Shown here one piece after another: positions 1 through 6,600 of a DNA stretch of 28,944 bases. The position numbers were made by a program, and so were the translations under genes. This DNA is from a virus. The notes below the pieces were generated by a model. It had not been told where the DNA came from and searched no databases. It saw only the letters and a list, made by a program, of their open reading frames with translations. The DNA is taken from IMG/VR virus record IMGVR_UViG_3300036851_000752, positions 1 to 28,944 of that record. One strand, given 5' to 3'. Each line of letters opens with the position of its first letter. Positions within the stretch are counted from its first letter, which is position 1.

Positions 1-2
1 TG

Positions 3-164
3 GACAGCTTCTCGCAGGCCCTCAAGCTCCTCGCACACGGCCCGGCGTCGCTGTCGGCGCCCACGGGCACCCTCCCCAGCTCCCGTCGCTCTGGGGCCCC
101 TCCAGGGCCCCGTCCGGGGCCCACGGCCGGCCCGCGCTCGCGCCTGCGTCGCGGTGTAGGGTGA
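3..164 (+). CDS. 3' end of an unidentified upstream gene
   Basis: The frame beginning at base 3 is open from the left edge to a TGA at 162-164. Its first 27 or so codons show the strong G/C third-position bias of the other genes here and read as a plausible helical protein end (it starts DSFSQALKLLAHGP). After that the bias decays into a proline/arginine/glycine-rich tail containing the 23-base repeat shared with the portal gene. Position upstream of portal would suit a terminase large subunit or a small accessory gene, but no terminase motif lies within the 53 visible residues, so the product is unassigned. An alternative frame starting at base 2 is also open through this stretch. Confidence 0.4.
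   Translation, partial: DSFSQALKLLAHGPASLSAPTGTLPSSRRSGAPPGPRPGPTAGPRSRLRRGVG
99..121 (+). repeat. GC-rich 23-base repeat, copy 1
   Basis: These 23 bases are identical to 5257-5279 inside the portal gene. The core is nearly self-complementary (GGCCCC-GT-CCGGGGCC), so it could form a hairpin. Here it lies in the tail of the partial upstream gene; in the portal it lies in a flexible linker. Confidence 0.7.
157..162 (+). promoter_or_regulatory. possible -10 box (TAGGGT)
   Basis: TAGGGT fits the actinobacterial TANNNT -10 pattern. It is followed by an A-rich 32-base leader, unusual for this window, which ends in AGGGAG at 181-186, eight bases before the ATG at 195. No convincing -35 box is visible. 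Confidence 0.35.
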
Positions 165-194
165 GGAAAACAACGAGAACAGGGAGAACACAAA

Positions 195-497
195 ATGGGT
201 GACTACCGAATCACGATCGAGGCGATGGGCGGCCACGGCTGCCAGCGCGAAAAGGGTGACGGCGAGTTCGTTGTCGGCTGCGAGCGCCACAACTGCCCGG
301 ACTGCATGGCCCGAGAGTTGGTACGCCGGTTGAAGCGGGCGAGCGAGAACGTCAAGACGGCCCGCATCGAGCACTGGCCGGCAGACTTGGGGTATGACCC
401 CGCCGGCTCAGTGACCGACGACTTGCTCAGCGGGCGGCGCACCGGCGCGTTCCCTGAGCGCGAACGGTACTTGGCTCAAGCGAGCCCATCGGCTTGA
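195..497 (+). CDS. conserved actinophage hypothetical protein, cysteine-rich
   Basis: A 100-residue protein starting at ATG 195 with a good ribosome site (AGGGAG, eight bases upstream). The N-terminal half has the pattern GGHGCQRE...GCERHNCPDC followed by a basic helix (MARELVRRLKRA). I recognise this as a small protein type common in actinophages, where a GHGC motif and a CPDC motif precede a segment ending near HWP. The cysteines and histidines could bind a metal, but the function is unknown. Its third-position GC is lower than in the structural genes, as is typical of phage accessory genes. The 3' end converges with the minus-strand gene at 476-652. Confidence 0.85.
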   Translation: MGDYRITIEAMGGHGCQREKGDGEFVVGCERHNCPDCMARELVRRLKRASENVKTARIEHWPADLGYDPAGSVTDDLLSGRRTGAFPERERYLAQASPSA

Positions 498-652
498 GGC
501 GCGTCGTCGTCTACCTCGAACGTGCCGCCATCCTCCTCCGCTGACGGCGGGGCGCCGGGCACGCCGAGCAGGGTGTCGGGCTCCTCGTCGTCCTCGTGGT
601 GGCCGCCGGGGCAGCCGTCGTCGAAGTAGTGCGTCCCGTCGTGCTCGCTCAT
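476..652 (-). CDS. small acidic hypothetical protein on the minus strand
   Basis: Fifty-eight codons from an ATG at 652 reading leftward. The product is extremely acidic, with an N-terminus MSEHDGTHYFDDGCPGGH and then long runs of Asp and Glu, ending with the sequence APQADGLA. The H-Y/F-x-DDGCPGGH pattern resembles short acidic proteins I know from other actinophages, which is why this is kept although most minus-strand frames here are shadows. No strong ribosome site is visible. The open frame extends upstream to 1345, but that part overlaps plus-strand genes and is not protein-like. It overlaps the gene ending at 497 tail to tail by 22 bases. Function unknown. Confidence 0.55.
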   Translation of the reverse strand: MSEHDGTHYFDDGCPGGHHEDDEEPDTLLGVPGAPPSAEEDGGTFEVDDDAPQADGLA

Positions 653-689
653 CGCCCCAGCATCCCACACCGCGGCGTCAAGCCCGCTA

Positions 690-695
690 TACGCT
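690..695 (+). promoter_or_regulatory. possible -10 box (TACGCT) for the small-gene cluster
   Basis: TACGCT matches the TANNNT pattern also found before the genes at 18273 and 19038. It lies seven bases before a GTG at 703 and in the gap between the minus-strand gene start (652) and the plus-strand cluster beginning near 729. It would produce a leaderless transcript. Confidence 0.4.
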
Positions 696-702
696 GCGGC
701 CC

Positions 703-732
703 GTGACCCCCTCCCCCGGTCGGCCGAGGTGA
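703..732 (+). other. possible leaderless mini-ORF coupled to the next gene
   Basis: GTG at 703 opens a nine-codon frame (VTPSPGRPR) ending in TGA at 730-732. That stop overlaps the GTG at 729 in a GTGA arrangement, the same overlap used at 1074, 13682 and 26128. If the TACGCT at 690 is a -10 box the mini-ORF would be at the 5' end of the RNA and could feed ribosomes into the next gene. It may equally be chance. Confidence 0.25.
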
Positions 733-965
733 CGATGCGCCTGGCGCTGTCGCGGGCCACGGTCTCGGGCCCGGCGGGCACGTGGCAGAACGCCGTCGTG
801 CTGGCGCGCAACGGGCGCATGGTCGTGCGCTCCTCGGCCGGGGAGGTCCTGCTCGACGCCCAGGCCGACGCGGTGGTCGTGGTGCAGGGGGGCTCGTGGC
901 TGGTGCAGACCGACGGCGGGACGTACTCGGTGGTCAGGGAGCGAAAGGGGTGCGGCTGTGGGTGA
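729..965 (+). CDS. small hypothetical protein, beta-rich
   Basis: Seventy-eight residues. Possible starts are GTG 729 (GTGA overlap with a mini-ORF) and ATG 735 (with GAGG just upstream); both give nearly the same protein. The sequence alternates hydrophobic and polar residues with turns (RNGRMVVRSSAGEVLLDA) and ends CGCG, suggesting a small beta-sheet protein with a cysteine tail. It is the first of a tightly packed run of small genes whose starts and stops overlap. I do not recognise a family. Confidence 0.7.
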   Translation: MTMRLALSRATVSGPAGTWQNAVVLARNGRMVVRSSAGEVLLDAQADAVVVVQGGSWLVQTDGGTYSVVRERKGCGCG

Positions 966-1077
966 GGACGAGGAGGAGTCGTGGCACGACGACGTGGTGG
1001 CGTCGGTGATCGCGGTGGTCGCGGTGCTGCTCGCAACGGGGTTTGGCCTCGCACTGTTGTCGGGCGGGCACCCGTGA
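958..1077 (+). CDS. small single-span membrane protein
   Basis: GTG 958 to TGA 1075-1077 encodes only 39 residues. The N-terminus is acidic (MGEDEEESWHDD), followed by a continuous hydrophobic stretch of about 21 residues (VVASVIAVVAVLLATGFGLA) and a short tail LLSGGHP. This is the profile of a one-pass membrane protein. Both ends fit the local packing: the start overlaps the upstream gene by eight bases and the stop shares GTGA with the next start at 1074. Small membrane proteins of this kind occur in many phages, for example near lysis genes, but nothing here assigns a role. Composition and overlaps support reality. Confidence 0.65.
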   Translation: MGEDEEESWHDDVVASVIAVVAVLLATGFGLALLSGGHP

Positions 1078-1379
1078 CCGGCCAGGGGCCGACCGAGGCG
1101 GACCTCATCGCCGCGGCCAGGGCCATGCCCCCGCCGCCGCACAACCCGTTCGCCGCGGTCGGGCTGGGGCAGAACTGGCAGCCGGGCGCGTGCAACTGGC
1201 ACTGGCTCGGCGAGATCGAGACCGATAAGGGCGCCCGCCTGTTCCTCATCGGCTTCGACACGGTCGCCGGCCGCATCGGCATCGCCTTCGGCGACGAGGG
1301 CCTGCGCCGGTTCGTCGAGCAGGCCCAGGAGAAGCTCACGGGCATCGAGGTCGCGAGGCCGTCGCTGGTGACGCCTTGA
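1074..1379 (+). CDS. conserved hypothetical phage protein
   Basis: A GTG at 1074 overlaps the previous stop as GTGA, giving 101 residues. The frame is open further upstream, but that part is shadow sequence of the neighbouring genes. The product has a proline-rich early part (MPPPPHNPF), a tryptophan-containing core (NWQPGACNWHWLGEIE) and then an alternating strand/helix half (RLFLIGFDTVAGRIGIAFGDEGLRRF is the region around residues 50-75). It ends in a helix with VEQAQEKL. The character is that of a small soluble folded protein. No family is recognised; third-position GC is as high as in the structural genes. Confidence 0.7.
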   Translation: MTGQGPTEADLIAAARAMPPPPHNPFAAVGLGQNWQPGACNWHWLGEIETDKGARLFLIGFDTVAGRIGIAFGDEGLRRFVEQAQEKLTGIEVARPSLVTP

Positions 1380-1437
1380 CCGCCGACCTCAGCGACGACG
1401 CGATCGCCCGCGGGGGGCGCGAGGGGCCGGCGGACTG

Positions 1438-1638
1438 ATGCGCCGCGTCGTGCAGGTCAAGGCCGACGGGGTCTGGCACGCCGTGCGCGCCGACTACTCG
1501 CGCATCACCGCCTGCGGCCTGCCCGAGATGGGCTGGCTCTACTTGCAGGAGTCCGAGCAGCTCGGCCCCGACGACAGGCGGTGCAATGCGGTCGGGTGCC
1601 GGCGCGTCTTCGAGCGATGGGAGGCCGACGGTGGCTAG
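1438..1638 (+). CDS. small hypothetical protein with paired cysteines
   Basis: ATG 1438 gives 66 residues. The early part is strand-like with aromatic residues (VQVKADGVWHAVRADYSR), followed by a cysteine at ITACGL and a second cysteine region CNAVGCRRVFERWEADGG near the end. The C-x4-C spacing with the earlier Cys could bind metal, but this is inference. The 3' end overlaps the next gene by eight bases, consistent with translational coupling. Third-position GC is high. Between this gene and 1379 lies only a 58-base stretch with no convincing gene. Confidence 0.65.
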   Translation: MRRVVQVKADGVWHAVRADYSRITACGLPEMGWLYLQESEQLGPDDRRCNAVGCRRVFERWEADGG

Positions 1639-1831
1639 GAAGATCATCTACATCTGCGACCGTTGCGGCGACGAGGTCGCGCTGGGGTCCGACCTCCGCG
1701 CGTTCGGGGCCAACCTCGGCCCCGGCAAGGACAGGGAGGCCGAGATGGTGTCGGGCGAGGTGTGTCCCTCCTGCGCCTCGATGCTCATGTCGGTGGTGCG
1801 GACGGCATGGGAGAGCCGTGCGGCCATCTGA
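1631..1831 (+). CDS. small zinc-ribbon protein
   Basis: The start chosen is GTG 1631, which overlaps the previous stop and begins just before the first conserved-looking segment, MARKIIYICDRCGDEVALG. The 66-residue product has one CxxC near the N-terminus (CDRC) and a second about 35 residues later (CPSC), the spacing of a four-cysteine zinc ribbon. A helix with MLMSVVRTAW follows. Such small zinc proteins are frequent in phage accessory regions and may bind DNA, RNA or protein, but no function can be given. It overlaps the next gene by 14 bases. Confidence 0.7.
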   Translation: MARKIIYICDRCGDEVALGSDLRAFGANLGPGKDREAEMVSGEVCPSCASMLMSVVRTAWESRAAI

Positions 1832-2183
1832 CCTCGTGCTCGACACGCTCGCCGTTCATAGGCTGACGCGCCTGGTGATCGCCGACACGATCCTGGACCG
1901 GCCGCGGGAGCTGTGGGTCGAGGCGGCCTACATCGCGGCGGGGCGGGCCCAGGAGGTGCGGGAGGTGGCCGAGATGTCGTCGTGGGCCGAGGTCGCCCAG
2001 GACGAGGGCCGCCACGCCCCGAAGCTCGCCACGCTCCTGACCTGCCGCTGGTGCGCCTCAACGCATATCGCTGTGGGTGTAGCGTTGTTGGCGTGGAAGT
2101 TCCCGAAGGTGTGGGCTGCATTGAGGAGACCCCTCGCGTTGTCGTCGGCCGCCACGTTGCTGGCTCGGCTGGAGGAGGATTAG
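1818..2183 (+). CDS. DUF1360 family protein
   Basis: GTG 1818 (alternatively GTG 1836) gives 121 residues. Features of the DUF1360 family are visible: an N-terminal LDTLAVHRLTRLVIADTI, a conserved D and R (TILDRPRE), and a cysteine motif LLTCRWCAST followed by a hydrophobic, possibly membrane-associated stretch (HIAVGVALLAWKF). The family is common in phages and actinobacteria and has no known function. Codon choice changes sharply from about 2059: the last 40 codons use TCA, CAT, GCT, GGT, GTA, GCA, AGA and repeated TTG, whereas the first 80 are almost all G/C-ending. This AT-richer end directly precedes an HNH gene (see findings). Confidence 0.7.
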   Translation: MRPSDLVLDTLAVHRLTRLVIADTILDRPRELWVEAAYIAAGRAQEVREVAEMSSWAEVAQDEGRHAPKLATLLTCRWCASTHIAVGVALLAWKFPKVWAALRRPLALSSAATLLARLEED

Positions 2184-2188
2184 ACGAT

Positions 2189-2587
2189 CTGCCGGTTTCC
2201 CTGCGCTGGCGCGTCAAGGTGCAGGACGACCACTGGCTCTGGAGCGGTGGCGTCACGTCGCAGGGGTATGGGCGCATCGAGCTAGCGATGGTCGAGGGGC
2301 GTCGCCTCGTGTGGTCGCTCCTCGTCGGTCCTCCACCCGAGAATCTGCACCATCGGTGTCCATACAAGCACTGCGTCCGGCCGGTCTGTCTAGAACCCCT
2401 CAACACTGTTGAGCACACCCGCAGGCATCATCCGTTGAAACCGACCTGCGTTCATGGCCACGAGTTCACGGAGGCGAACACCTACTGGCGGAAGGCCCGC
2501 GCCGGGAGGCCCACGGCCGGCAACACCCGGCAGTGTCGCCGCTGCAAGGCGGATCGAATGGCGAAGGCGAAGCGCCAGCCGCGCTAA
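2189..2587 (+). CDS. HNH homing endonuclease
   Basis: A free-standing HNH endonuclease of the zinc-containing phage type. The N-terminal part DDHWLWSGGVTSQGYGRI matches the usual CWLWTG...GYGR start of these enzymes. The catalytic core has NLHHRCPYKHCVRP (the first H of HNH plus paired cysteines) and VCLEPLNTVEHTRRH (the asparagine-containing part). The tail CVHGHEFTEANTYW...CRRCK is the treble-clef C-terminal region shared with the HNH genes at 11854, 26672 and 28709. No ATG is available at the right place; CTG 2189 follows GGAGGAGG (2171-2178) and gives 132 residues of normal length, while GTG 2111 would add 26. It lies five bases after DUF1360. Confidence 0.8.
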   Translation: MPVSLRWRVKVQDDHWLWSGGVTSQGYGRIELAMVEGRRLVWSLLVGPPPENLHHRCPYKHCVRPVCLEPLNTVEHTRRHHPLKPTCVHGHEFTEANTYWRKARAGRPTAGNTRQCRRCKADRMAKAKRQPR

Positions 2588-2617
2588 TCGGTCCCCGCCG
2601 TTCTGGGTTGACCGGTC

Positions 2618-2623
2618 TACGCT
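2618..2623 (+). promoter_or_regulatory. possible -10 box (TACGCT) before portal
   Basis: TACGCT lies in the short gap between the HNH stop (2587) and the portal start (2655). Nine bases after it a GTG at 2633 opens a 12-codon mini-ORF that overlaps the portal start. TTGACC at 2608-2613 is too close to act as a normal -35 box. Confidence 0.35.
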
Positions 2624-2654
2624 CGCCTCACCGTGAAGACGACCGGGAGCCACG

Positions 2655-5600
2655 GTGGCGCGACGCCGTAGAGCCAGGGACGAGGGCGGCACGCTCGTCG
2701 CGGCCGCGTCGCGCATCGACCTGCGGCAGAAGGCCAAGGCCCCGAAGCGCCAGGACTGGCAGGCGGACGCCTGGCTCTACTACGACGCCGTGCCCGAGGT
2801 GAAGCAGCTCATCAACTGGCGGGCGAACCAGATGGCGAAGCTGCGCCTGTTCGTCGCGACCATGCCCCCCGACGGCGGCCCCGAGGCCAGCCCCATCCCC
2901 GCGAGCGACCCCGACAGCGGCATCCCGGAGTCGGTGTGGCGGCGCGCCGAGGAGGAGCTGGCCCGGCTGCGGGCCCGCATCGGGGGTCAGGCCGAGATCA
3001 AGCGCCGGCTCGAGATCAACATGGAGACCGTCGGCGAGGCGCTCGACGTCGCGACGTTGGTCGCGACTCCCACCGGCTTCACGATGATGGGGGACCTGCG
3101 GGCTGGCGACGAGGTGCTCGGTGGCGATGGTCGTCCGTGCACCGTCCTTGTGGCCCATCCCGTGCGCGAAGATCGCGAGTGCTACGAGGTAGGGCTCAGG
3201 GGGGGCGTGCGAGTCGTCGCCGACGCCGAGCACCTCTGGCTGACCCACCAGAGGTTCGACCGCGAGTACGACCGCGGGTTCGGCAGAGCGTACGAGCCCA
3301 CCGTCGTCAGGACCGCCGAGATGGCGGCCTCGGTGAAAGTTGGCGGGGCCTCGAACCACGCAATCGAGCTGGCTCGCATCGTCGGAGGGGAACCAGCCAT
3401 CGGGGCCGAGATCGACCCGTACGTCCTCGGGTACTGGCTCGGCGACGGCACGTCGTCGCAGGGCGCACTGACGATCCATCCCGACGACCAGCCGCACGTC
3501 AGGGAGCGCGTGGAAGCCGCGGGCTATGGGTGGAGCCCGCGTCCCGGCGATGCCCGCGGTTTCTCGATCGGGGTCCTGGGGTTGCACGCCCAGCTCAACC
3601 GCATGGGTCTCCTGCGCGACAAGCACATCCCGCCCGCATACCTCCGCCACACCGAACCGACGCGGTGGTCATTGTTGCAGGGGCTCATCGACAGCGACGG
3701 GCACGTCGACCGGCACGGCAAGGTCGAGTTCTCGAACCGGAGCGAACGCCTGCTGTGGGACGTCGTCGAGCTGGCGGCGTCCCTGGGCTTGAAGCCCTCG
3801 CGGCCTGCCCGGCACCGAGTCCACTTCGTGAGCGCGGGGATGCCGGTGGCGTCCCTCCCGCGCAAGGCCGAGAGGATCGCGGGGGCGGACCGAGCCCAGA
3901 ACCGCTGGCGCTACGTCGAGTCCGTCGAGCGCGTCAAGTCCCGTCCGGTGCGCTGCATCACGGTCGACTCGCCGGACTCGACGTTCCTGGTGACGCAGCA
4001 CCTCGTCCGGACCCACAACTGCTACGTCGTCGGGTTCGCCGAGCGCGAGCCGGACGAGGAGGGCAAGGGGGGCAGCCCCGAGGAGTGGATGGTCTGCTCG
4101 ATCAGCGAGGTCTCGTCCAGGAGCAAGGGCGCGCTCACGCAGTGGACGGTGAAGCTGCGGCCCGACGACGCGAAGGGGCGGGTCCTCGACCCCGAGGCGG
4201 GCGACGACATCTTCCGCATCTGGCAGCCCCACGGCCAGTGGCTCGAGCTGGCCGACTGCGCCCTGCGCAGCGCCCTCGACGAGTGCGAGACGTTGCAGCT
4301 CCTCAGCAACCAGGTGAAGGCCGAGAGCCGGTCCCGCGTGTCGGCCGGCTTCCTGTGCGTGCCGAACGAACTGAGCTTCGCCGGGGTGAAGCCCAAGGTG
4401 GAGCAGCCCGACGGCCAGGGCCAGGACGCGGCCGAGGGCGACAAGTTCCTCGACGAGCTCGTGGACTTCCTCGTCGCGCCGATCGACGACCCCAGCCACC
4501 AGGCCAGCGTGGTCCCCGGCCTGATCCGAGGGCCGGGCGACGCGATGACGGACGACAAGCTCCGCCACCTGGCGATCAGCCGCCAGTCCGACGAGACGCT
4601 CGACAAGCGCATCGAGGCGCGCGTGACGCGCCTGGCCCGCGGCCTCAACGCTCCCGTCGAGGTGGTGCAGGGGCTCATGCAGACGACGTTCGCCAACGCC
4701 GAGCAGGTCGACCAGGACGTGTGGGAGGACTACCTGGAGCCCCGGGCCGTCTTCGACGTCGACGCCTTCACCGTGGGCTTCCTGCTCCCGCGCCTGGCCG
4801 ACGACACGGCGATCCCCGAGGACATGCTGTCGCGGCTGTTCGTGTGGTACGACGCCAGCGACCTGGTGGCGCAGCCCGACCTGGCCGGCAACGCCAGCGA
4901 GGCGCACGACCGCTTCGAGATCAGCGGCATGGCCTACCGCCGCTACAAGGGCTACGACGAGGACGACGCCCCCGAGCCCATCGAGGTGCTGGTGCGGGCC
5001 GCGCTCAGGCGAGGGGCGCTCACGCCCGAGCTGACGAGGGCGCTCCTGCTGGCCCTGGCCGACGAGGCCGGCGTGGAGCTGCCGGTGCCCACGGAGGAGG
5101 CGCCGGAGCCGGGGCAGGCCGCCGCCGCCCGCATCCGCGCCCTGGCCCGGCTGCTCCTCAACGACGCGCGCGCCGAGGCCCTGACGGCCCTGGTTGGCCC
5201 CGGCAACGGCCAGGGCGCCCAGGGCCAGGGCGCCGCCCTCCGGGGCCGCAGCGGGGCCTCCAGGGCCCCGTCCGGGGCCGACGCCGGGCGCCGGCTCGCC
5301 GCCATCGACCGCGACCTGCGCACGCGCCTGCTGGTGGCCACCAACGACGCGATGGGCCGGGCGCTGGAGCGCGCCGGCAACCGCCTCAAGTCGCGGTCCT
5401 CGACCATGCGCGAGCGCCTCCGGTCGGTCCCCCCCGCCCTGGCCGCCAGCACGCTCGGCCCCTCGCTGGTGGCCCAGGCCGGCGTCACCGAGGACGCCTT
5501 GCTCGAGGGGGCGTTCGACGCGCTGGAGGTCGTGTTCAAGGCGTGGGGCGGGACGGCCCAGCGCCAGGCCCTCGACCTCGTGTCCCGCTTCGTCAGCGGC

Positions 5601-6185
5601 TTCTCGGTCGCTCAGCGCGACGGGCTGGGCCTGCGGCTCGCCGAGTCGCTCGACGAGGCCTGGGGCTGGCTGCACGGCTCCCTCGTCACGCTCGCCCGGG
5701 CCCAGCTCTACGACCCGACCCCGCTGGCCGAGACGCTGGGTGAGTTCGACCCGACGCTGCGGGTGCCCCCCGGCCTGGTGCGCCAGGCCATCGCCCGCGC
5801 CGGCGGGACCATGGGGCTCCAGGCGACCGACGGCGGCGGCGCGTACGTCGTGCTGGCCGAAGGCGGCGGACGGCCGCCCGGCGGGATCGCCACCGGGGAA
5901 CTGCTGCGCTCGGCCCTGCGCGACGCGGGGGGCGGCGTCGAGGGCTACGTCTGGGAGTACGGGCCGGCGGTGCGGGCCCGGCCCTTCGAGCCCCACCTGG
6001 AGCTCGACGGCGTGCAGTTCGAGAACTTCGACGACCCGGCGCTGGCGAACGGCGAGGGCTGGCCCGAGTTCGCGTTCTTCATGCCCGGGGATCATGACGG
6101 GTGCCTGTGCGACGCGGTGCCAGTGCTGCTGTCGCCCGAGGGCGCGGCGAGGGTCATACCCGAAGCTGTGTCGGAAGGGGCATGA
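2655..6185 (+). CDS. portal protein with MuF-like C-terminal domain, interrupted by an intein
   Basis: GTG 2655 preceded by GGGAG gives 1176 residues; removing the 327-residue intein leaves 849. The N-extein has portal-like content (WRANQMAKLRLFVA, typical of the clip/stem of siphovirus portals), and the joined site reads VGE-CYVVGFAER, matching the conserved GE(C/S)Y(L/V)VG strand of actinophage portals. The dodecameric portal forms the DNA entry vertex and docks the terminase. After a low-complexity linker around residues 855-880 comes a helical region ending in GDHDGCLCDAVPVLL, which resembles the MuF-type capsid morphogenesis domain often fused to or following portals. The last ten or so codons (ATA, GAA, GCT, GAA, GCA) are AT-richer and overlap the HNH start in ATGA. 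Confidence 0.85.
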   Translation: MARRRRARDEGGTLVAAASRIDLRQKAKAPKRQDWQADAWLYYDAVPEVKQLINWRANQMAKLRLFVATMPPDGGPEASPIPASDPDSGIPESVWRRAEEELARLRARIGGQAEIKRRLEINMETVGEALDVATLVATPTGFTMMGDLRAGDEVLGGDGRPCTVLVAHPVREDRECYEVGLRGGVRVVADAEHLWLTHQRFDREYDRGFGRAYEPTVVRTAEMAASVKVGGASNHAIELARIVGGEPAIGAEIDPYVLGYWLGDGTSSQGALTIHPDDQPHVRERVEAAGYGWSPRPGDARGFSIGVLGLHAQLNRMGLLRDKHIPPAYLRHTEPTRWSLLQGLIDSDGHVDRHGKVEFSNRSERLLWDVVELAASLGLKPSRPARHRVHFVSAGMPVASLPRKAERIAGADRAQNRWRYVESVERVKSRPVRCITVDSPDSTFLVTQHLVRTHNCYVVGFAEREPDEEGKGGSPEEWMVCSISEVSSRSKGALTQWTVKLRPDDAKGRVLDPEAGDDIFRIWQPHGQWLELADCALRSALDECETLQLLSNQVKAESRSRVSAGFLCVPNELSFAGVKPKVEQPDGQGQDAAEGDKFLDELVDFLVAPIDDPSHQASVVPGLIRGPGDAMTDDKLRHLAISRQSDETLDKRIEARVTRLARGLNAPVEVVQGLMQTTFANAEQVDQDVWEDYLEPRAVFDVDAFTVGFLLPRLADDTAIPEDMLSRLFVWYDASDLVAQPDLAGNASEAHDRFEISGMAYRRYKGYDEDDAPEPIEVLVRAALRRGALTPELTRALLLALADEAGVELPVPTEEAPEPGQAAAARIRALARLLLNDARAEALTALVGPGNGQGAQGQGAALRGRSGASRAPSGADAGRRLAAIDRDLRTRLLVATNDAMGRALERAGNRLKSRSSTMRERLRSVPPALAASTLGPSLVAQAGVTEDALLEGAFDALEVVFKAWGGTAQRQALDLVSRFVSGFSVAQRDGLGLRLAESLDEAWGWLHGSLVTLARAQLYDPTPLAETLGEFDPTLRVPPGLVRQAIARAGGTMGLQATDGGGAYVVLAEGGGRPPGGIATGELLRSALRDAGGGVEGYVWEYGPAVRARPFEPHLELDGVQFENFDDPALANGEGWPEFAFFMPGDHDGCLCDAVPVLLSPEGAARVIPEAVSEGA
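3039..4019 (+). mobile_element. class 3 intein with LAGLIDADG endonuclease in portal
   Basis: In-frame insert of 327 residues (portal residues 129-455). It starts A-LDVATLVATPTGFTMMGDL rather than with Cys or Ser, and ends RTHN followed by an extein Cys. The class 3 signature is visible: Trp195 in block B (AEHLWLT), Cys434 in block F (RPVRCITV) and Thr453 beside the terminal His-Asn. In class 3 inteins the block F Cys replaces the first residue as nucleophile. The endonuclease motifs are VLGYWLGDGTS and LQGLIDSDGHVD, both with the acidic catalytic residue, so homing activity may be intact. Boundaries rest on restoring the portal strand VGE-CYVVG. Confidence 0.9.
5257..5279 (+). repeat. GC-rich 23-base repeat, copy 2
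   Basis: Identical to 99-121. Here it is translated as part of the linker GRSGASRAPSGADAGR between the portal body and the C-terminal helical domain, in a longer low-complexity stretch rich in GGGCC and CAGGGC. Confidence 0.7.
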
Positions 6186-6595
6186 TGGCGTCCGTGGCCT
6201 GGCCGGACTGCACGCTCGGAAATCGTCGCACGCGCGTCAACGCGGGATGGTTGCGACGTCGATGGTTAGAAGCCAAGGGGACCGTCGTGCCGAAGGGCAT
6301 GGTGCTCATGCATCGTTGCGACGAGCCGCGCTGCGACAACCTTGACCACCTGCTCATCGGGACACAGGGCGACAACCTGCGCGACGCGTCGATGAAGGGG
6401 CGGCTTCGGGGGTTCGCCCCATTGCGGGGCGAGGAGAACCCGACCGCCAAGCTGACGGAGCAAGAAGTGTTCGCCATCCGAGACCGACGGCGAAATGGCG
6501 AGGGCATCCGTGCCATAGCCCGAGACATGAGGATGGCGCATTCGTCGATCTCCAACATCGTGAGCGGGCGCCGATGGGCGCACGCAGGAGGCTGA
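6182..6595 (+). CDS. HNH endonuclease with C-terminal helix-turn-helix
   Basis: ATG 6182 overlaps the portal stop (ATGA) and has GGAAGGGG just upstream, giving 137 residues. The N-terminal region contains the HNH fold: WLRRRWLEAKGTVVPKGMVLMHRCDEPRCDNLDHLLIG, in which MH is the first catalytic histidine, the cysteines bind zinc and NLDHL supplies the Asn/His. A GTQGDNLRDASMKGR segment follows, typical of this HNH_3-like type. The C-terminal EENPTAKLTEQEVFAIRDR...IARDMRMAHSSISNIVSGRRW is a helix-turn-helix that would set target specificity. The codon bias is weaker than in portal or protease, as expected of an acquired gene. Its last codons hold the AGGAGG that serves the protease gene. Confidence 0.85.
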   Translation: MMASVAWPDCTLGNRRTRVNAGWLRRRWLEAKGTVVPKGMVLMHRCDEPRCDNLDHLLIGTQGDNLRDASMKGRLRGFAPLRGEENPTAKLTEQEVFAIRDRRRNGEGIRAIARDMRMAHSSISNIVSGRRWAHAGG

Positions 6596-6600
6596 TCTTG

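Noticed and set aside
1376-1438. TTG-started 20-codon frame between the genes at 1074 and 1438
   Set aside because: It overlaps the stop and start of both neighbours neatly, but is too short and without motif or ribosome site to support as a gene.
2588-2654. Remnant of the DUF1360 3' end after the HNH gene
   Set aside because: Reading all three frames of the gap showed nothing resembling the DUF1360 C-terminus. The same check between the HNH genes and the protease (6595-6601) and the 11003 gene was also negative.
2936-5743. 935-codon plus-strand frame overlapping portal
   Set aside because: Arginine/proline/glycine-rich shadow of the portal frame; the portal frame has clear intein and portal motifs.
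3669-6095. 808-codon open frame on the minus strand opposite portal
   Set aside because: It mirrors the codon bias of the portal gene, has no recognisable motif, and GC-rich DNA routinely yields such shadows. The 7614-10895 and 6154-8550 minus frames were rejected for the same reason.
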